NCBI GenBank assembly: GCA_035258765.1
Contig: DATFWZ010000284.1
Location: forward strand, 1-5,409
Direction: 5' to 3'
DNA: 5,409 nucleotides
Source of the DNA: SIAJ01 sp035258765
GTDB taxonomy: Bacteria; Planctomycetota; Planctomycetia; Gemmatales; Gemmataceae
Below, in pieces: positions 5,363 through 5,409 of this stretch; positions within the stretch are counted from its first letter, which is position 1, and each line of letters begins with the position of its first letter. Both the position numbers and the translations under genes were made by a program. The notes beneath the pieces were generated by a model that did not search any database, was not told the origin of the DNA, and saw nothing but the letters and a program-made list of their open reading frames with translations.

Positions 5363-5409
5363 AGCGGCCGGCCCATCGCCCGCCACCACCGGCGGATCGT
5401 CGCGGCCGC
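5270..5409 (-). pseudogene. ISAzo13-family transposase fragment, truncated and running off the right edge
   Basis: On the minus strand, starting at base 5409 and reading left, the frame gives ATIRRWWRAMGRPLYPAAT, then ELLITADAGGSNGPRSRLWK and VVLQRL. This is the conserved core of ISAzo13-type DDE transposases: the IRRWW-x-x-x-G segment, the LLITAD-x-GGSNG block that holds a catalytic Asp, and the LWK-x-x-LQ-x-L helix. In intact proteins this is followed by ADETGL and a VCHFPPGTSKWN block leading to the catalytic Glu. Here the similarity stops abruptly after LQRL at about 5269-5271, and the following residues (TSFWVPDRIF) do not fit. The catalytic domain is therefore cut and the copy is inactive unless the rest lies elsewhere. 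The N-terminal part would lie right of the window. Confidence 0.82.

Noticed and set aside
3902..5389. A 495-codon open frame on the minus strand across the Tat-signal gene and the small exported gene
   Set aside because: The translation is Arg/Gly/Val-rich low-complexity sequence without family resemblance. The forward genes have ribosome binding sites and signal peptides. The real minus-strand coding at the right end is the transposase remnant in a different frame.
1..5409. CRISPR array, tRNA, rRNA or phage-type defence system
   Set aside because: No regularly spaced repeats, no tRNA-like or rRNA-like sequence and no defence-family domain were seen on either strand.

Overview
The window is high-GC DNA that most likely comes from a planctomycete of the Gemmata type (Gemmataceae). 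The strongest clue is the central gene. It encodes an ECF sigma factor fused through a characteristic Ala-rich linker and one transmembrane helix to a WD40 propeller, an architecture known mainly from planctomycetes. A large Tat-exported protein of no recognised function and remnants of IS630- and ISAzo13-type transposases fit the same lineage. The assignment rests on recalled family patterns, not on a database search.

Layout, left to right. Positions 1 to about 165 on the minus strand hold the middle of an IS630-family transposase. It runs off the left edge and lacks its N-terminal DNA-binding part. About 200 bases without a gene follow. At 377-874 (+) lies a small split-barrel flavin/deazaflavin-type protein of the pyridoxamine-phosphate-oxidase superfamily. 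A 114-base gap contains a 10-bp perfect inverted repeat, then 989-3058 (+) encodes the ECF sigma factor-linker-membrane helix-seven WD40 repeat fusion. A 153-base gap with a hairpin leads to 3212-4801 (+), a 529-residue Tat-signal protein rich in His and Trp. After 75 bases, 4877-5362 (+) encodes a small signal-peptide protein. Its last ~30 codons lie antisense to a truncated ISAzo13-family transposase that occupies ~5270-5409 on the minus strand and runs off the right edge.

How the parts relate. All four protein genes point the same way, but the gaps (114, 153 and 75 bases) and the lack of an obvious shared pathway do not establish an operon. No separate anti-sigma gene follows the sigma factor. 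The fused, probably extracytoplasmic propeller is the natural candidate for sensing or restraint. The two downstream genes encode exported proteins and could be its targets, but only position suggests this. Transposase debris at both ends marks the segment as lying in a rearranged, accessory part of the genome.

Most notable points: (i) the small exported gene at 4877-5362 appears to have had its native 3' end replaced by antisense transposon sequence; (ii) the sigma factor fusion carries a complete set of seven WD40 blades; (iii) the Tat protein is a conserved-looking, His/Trp-rich family without an assigned function.
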